Positions 5,612-6,473 of a stretch of DNA of 6,473 nucleotides are shown here, in pieces (position 1 is the first letter of the stretch; each line of letters opens with the position of its first letter). Source of the stretch: Deltaproteobacteria bacterium (GTDB lineage Bacteria; Desulfobacterota; Desulfobulbia; Desulfobulbales; Desulfobulbaceae); contig JAJRVA010000014.1 of NCBI GenBank assembly GCA_024277485.1, positions 1 to 6,473 on the forward strand, read 5' to 3'. The notes beneath the pieces were generated by a model. The model had not been told where the DNA came from. It saw only the letters and a list, made by a program, of their open reading frames with translations, and searched no databases. The translations under genes and the position numbers were made by a program.

Positions 5612-6121
5612 ATGGCTGAAAAAAAAGAGCTGATTGACCGTGATGACGATCTCTACGACGATGACGAGGATGCCCAGAAAGACAAATATCTGACCTTTCA
5701 TCTGGCCGGCGAGGACTACGGGATTGAGATCCGCTACGTGACCGAGATTATCGGCATCCAGAAGATTACCGAGGTGCCGGACATGCCTGATTTCGTCCGG
5801 GGGGTGATCAACCTGCGCGGCAAGGTTATTCCGGTGATGGATGTACGGACCAGGTTCCGGCTGCCCCCCCGGGATTATGACGAACGGACCTGCATCATCG
5901 TGGTGGATATCAACGAGTCCTCGGTGGGGCTGGTGGTGGACGAGGTCCGCGAGGTGGTGGACATCCCGGAGAACCAGGTGGAGCCGCCGCCCACCGCGGG
6001 CAAGACCTCCGGCAGCCGGTTTATCCAGGGCATGGGCAAACTGGACGATGAGGTGAAAATCCTGCTCAACGTGGGCCGCCTCCTCAGTGACGATGAACTA
6101 CAGAAGCTGGAAGCAGCCTGA
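5612..6121 (+). CDS. cheW: CheW-like chemotaxis coupling protein
   Basis: A 169-residue cytoplasmic adaptor that, by family, links chemoreceptor tips to the CheA kinase. The CheW domain spans about residues 25-160. Recognisable pieces are the YLTFHLAGEDYGIEI first strand, the receptor/CheA-binding segment with FVRGVINLRGKVIPV (61-75), the MDVRTRF strand, the CIIVVDI...VGLVVDEV core and the closing KILLNVGRLLS. Start: ATG at 5612 preceded by AAGGAGG (5597..5603) with 8-nt spacing, a strong ribosome site. The N-terminus carries an acidic tail, with 12 Asp/Glu in the first 24 residues, outside the fold. The length is close to normal for the family. It is followed by a chemoreceptor gene 89 bp downstream, so the two are probably co-transcribed. 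No CheA, CheY, CheR or CheB is visible, so it may serve a non-flagellar or alternative chemosensory array as easily as flagellar taxis. Confidence 0.94.
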   Translation: MAEKKELIDRDDDLYDDDEDAQKDKYLTFHLAGEDYGIEIRYVTEIIGIQKITEVPDMPDFVRGVINLRGKVIPVMDVRTRFRLPPRDYDERTCIIVVDINESSVGLVVDEVREVVDIPENQVEPPPTAGKTSGSRFIQGMGKLDDEVKILLNVGRLLSDDELQKLEAA

Positions 6122-6143
6122 GATACCGAAGTGAACGCATCTC

Positions 6144-6171
6144 CGCCGGCCTTTAGGGAAAAAGGCCTGCG
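6144..6171 (+). other. Intercistronic hairpin between cheW and the chemoreceptor gene
   Basis: GGCCTTT (6148..6154) pairs with AAAGGCC (6161..6167) around a 6-nt loop. After one mismatch the stem extends by CGC/GCG (6144..6146 and 6169..6171). There is no U-tract, so it is not a standard terminator. It may stabilise or process the mRNA and set different amounts of the two proteins. Confidence 0.45.
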
Positions 6172-6210
6172 CTGAAAAACAACAGAACGAAATACAGCGG
6201 AGGGAACTCG

Positions 6211-6473
6211 ATGAAGATAGGCGTGAAATTAATGGGCGGTTTTTGTCTCGTGGCCGGCCTGGTGGCATTGGTCGGCGTAATCGGCACGCTCGGCCTGAAC
6301 CGGATGGAAGAGTCGACAAGGGTTATTCTGGATCAGAAGGTGCCGGTGGCCGATGCCGCTGCCGAGGCGGTACTGGCCCTGGTCAGCGGCCACGATGCCA
6401 TGGCCGCCTTTCTGCTCACCGAAGACAAGGCCAGACTGGCGAAGCTTGAAAAAAAATTCAACCGGACCTTGAC
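6211..6473 (+). CDS. Methyl-accepting chemotaxis protein, N-terminus (partial)
   Basis: These are the first 87 codons of a protein that runs off the right edge. It begins MKIGVKLMGGFCLVAGLVAL, a short basic start followed by a hydrophobic segment (about residues 8-29) that should be the first membrane helix. The next residues are an amphipathic, Ala-rich helix (from about 40) with VPVADAAAEAV and the LTEDKARLAKLEKKF stretch, typical of the four-helix-bundle periplasmic sensor of chemoreceptors. ATG at 6211 follows GGAGGG (6199..6204) with 6-nt spacing. The second membrane helix, HAMP and the conserved signalling hairpin lie outside the window. The receptor identity therefore rests on the N-terminal style and the cheW gene just upstream. 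A sensor kinase or diguanylate cyclase with the same kind of periplasmic bundle is the main alternative. Confidence 0.78.
   Translation, partial: MKIGVKLMGGFCLVAGLVALVGVIGTLGLNRMEESTRVILDQKVPVADAAAEAVLALVSGHDAMAAFLLTEDKARLAKLEKKFNRTL

Noticed and set aside
1..6473. tRNA, rRNA, CRISPR arrays, insertion sequences, toxin-antitoxin or defence genes
   Set aside because: No clover-leaf, array periodicity, transposase or paired small genes were recognised on either strand.

Overview
The window holds two signal-transduction loci that point away from each other. Both are built from families common in Desulfobacterota (the former Deltaproteobacteria). A multi-PAS hybrid kinase sits beside a receiver-PAS-AAA+ sigma-54 activator, one PAS domain carries a Cys-rich insert, and a chemotaxis coupling gene precedes a chemoreceptor. 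Base composition is moderately GC-rich. My best guess is a sulfate-reducer-like Desulfobacterota, perhaps Desulfobulbales, but this is inferred from protein style and is not proven.

Minus strand, right to left. A 691-residue PAS-PAS hybrid histidine kinase (2615..4690) is followed 69 bp later by a 586-residue NtrC-family sigma-54 activator (785..2545), very likely one operon. A 512-bp gap follows (273..784). Then comes the start of a single-receiver response regulator that runs off the left edge (1..272).

Plus strand. After a gap of about 0.9 kb (4691..5611) comes cheW (5612..6121). The N-terminus of a methyl-accepting chemotaxis protein follows (from 6211) and runs off the right edge.

The gaps are the most informative part. 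Upstream of cheW is a correctly spaced -24/-12 sigma-54 promoter (5393..5407), with a perfect 26-bp palindrome about 160 bp upstream of the expected transcript start. Upstream of the left response regulator, on the minus strand, is a second sigma-54-like element (551..566) with a perfect -24 half, and a 26-bp dyad lies further upstream. A testable model follows: the kinase phosphorylates the activator, which drives transcription of the flanking chemotaxis-like genes and possibly the small response regulator. This is inference. No gene in the window looks like a new enzyme system, a mobile element or a defence locus. The protein-level oddities are a His in place of the key N-box Asn of the kinase, and a Cys-rich PAS in the kinase with a degenerate counterpart in the activator.
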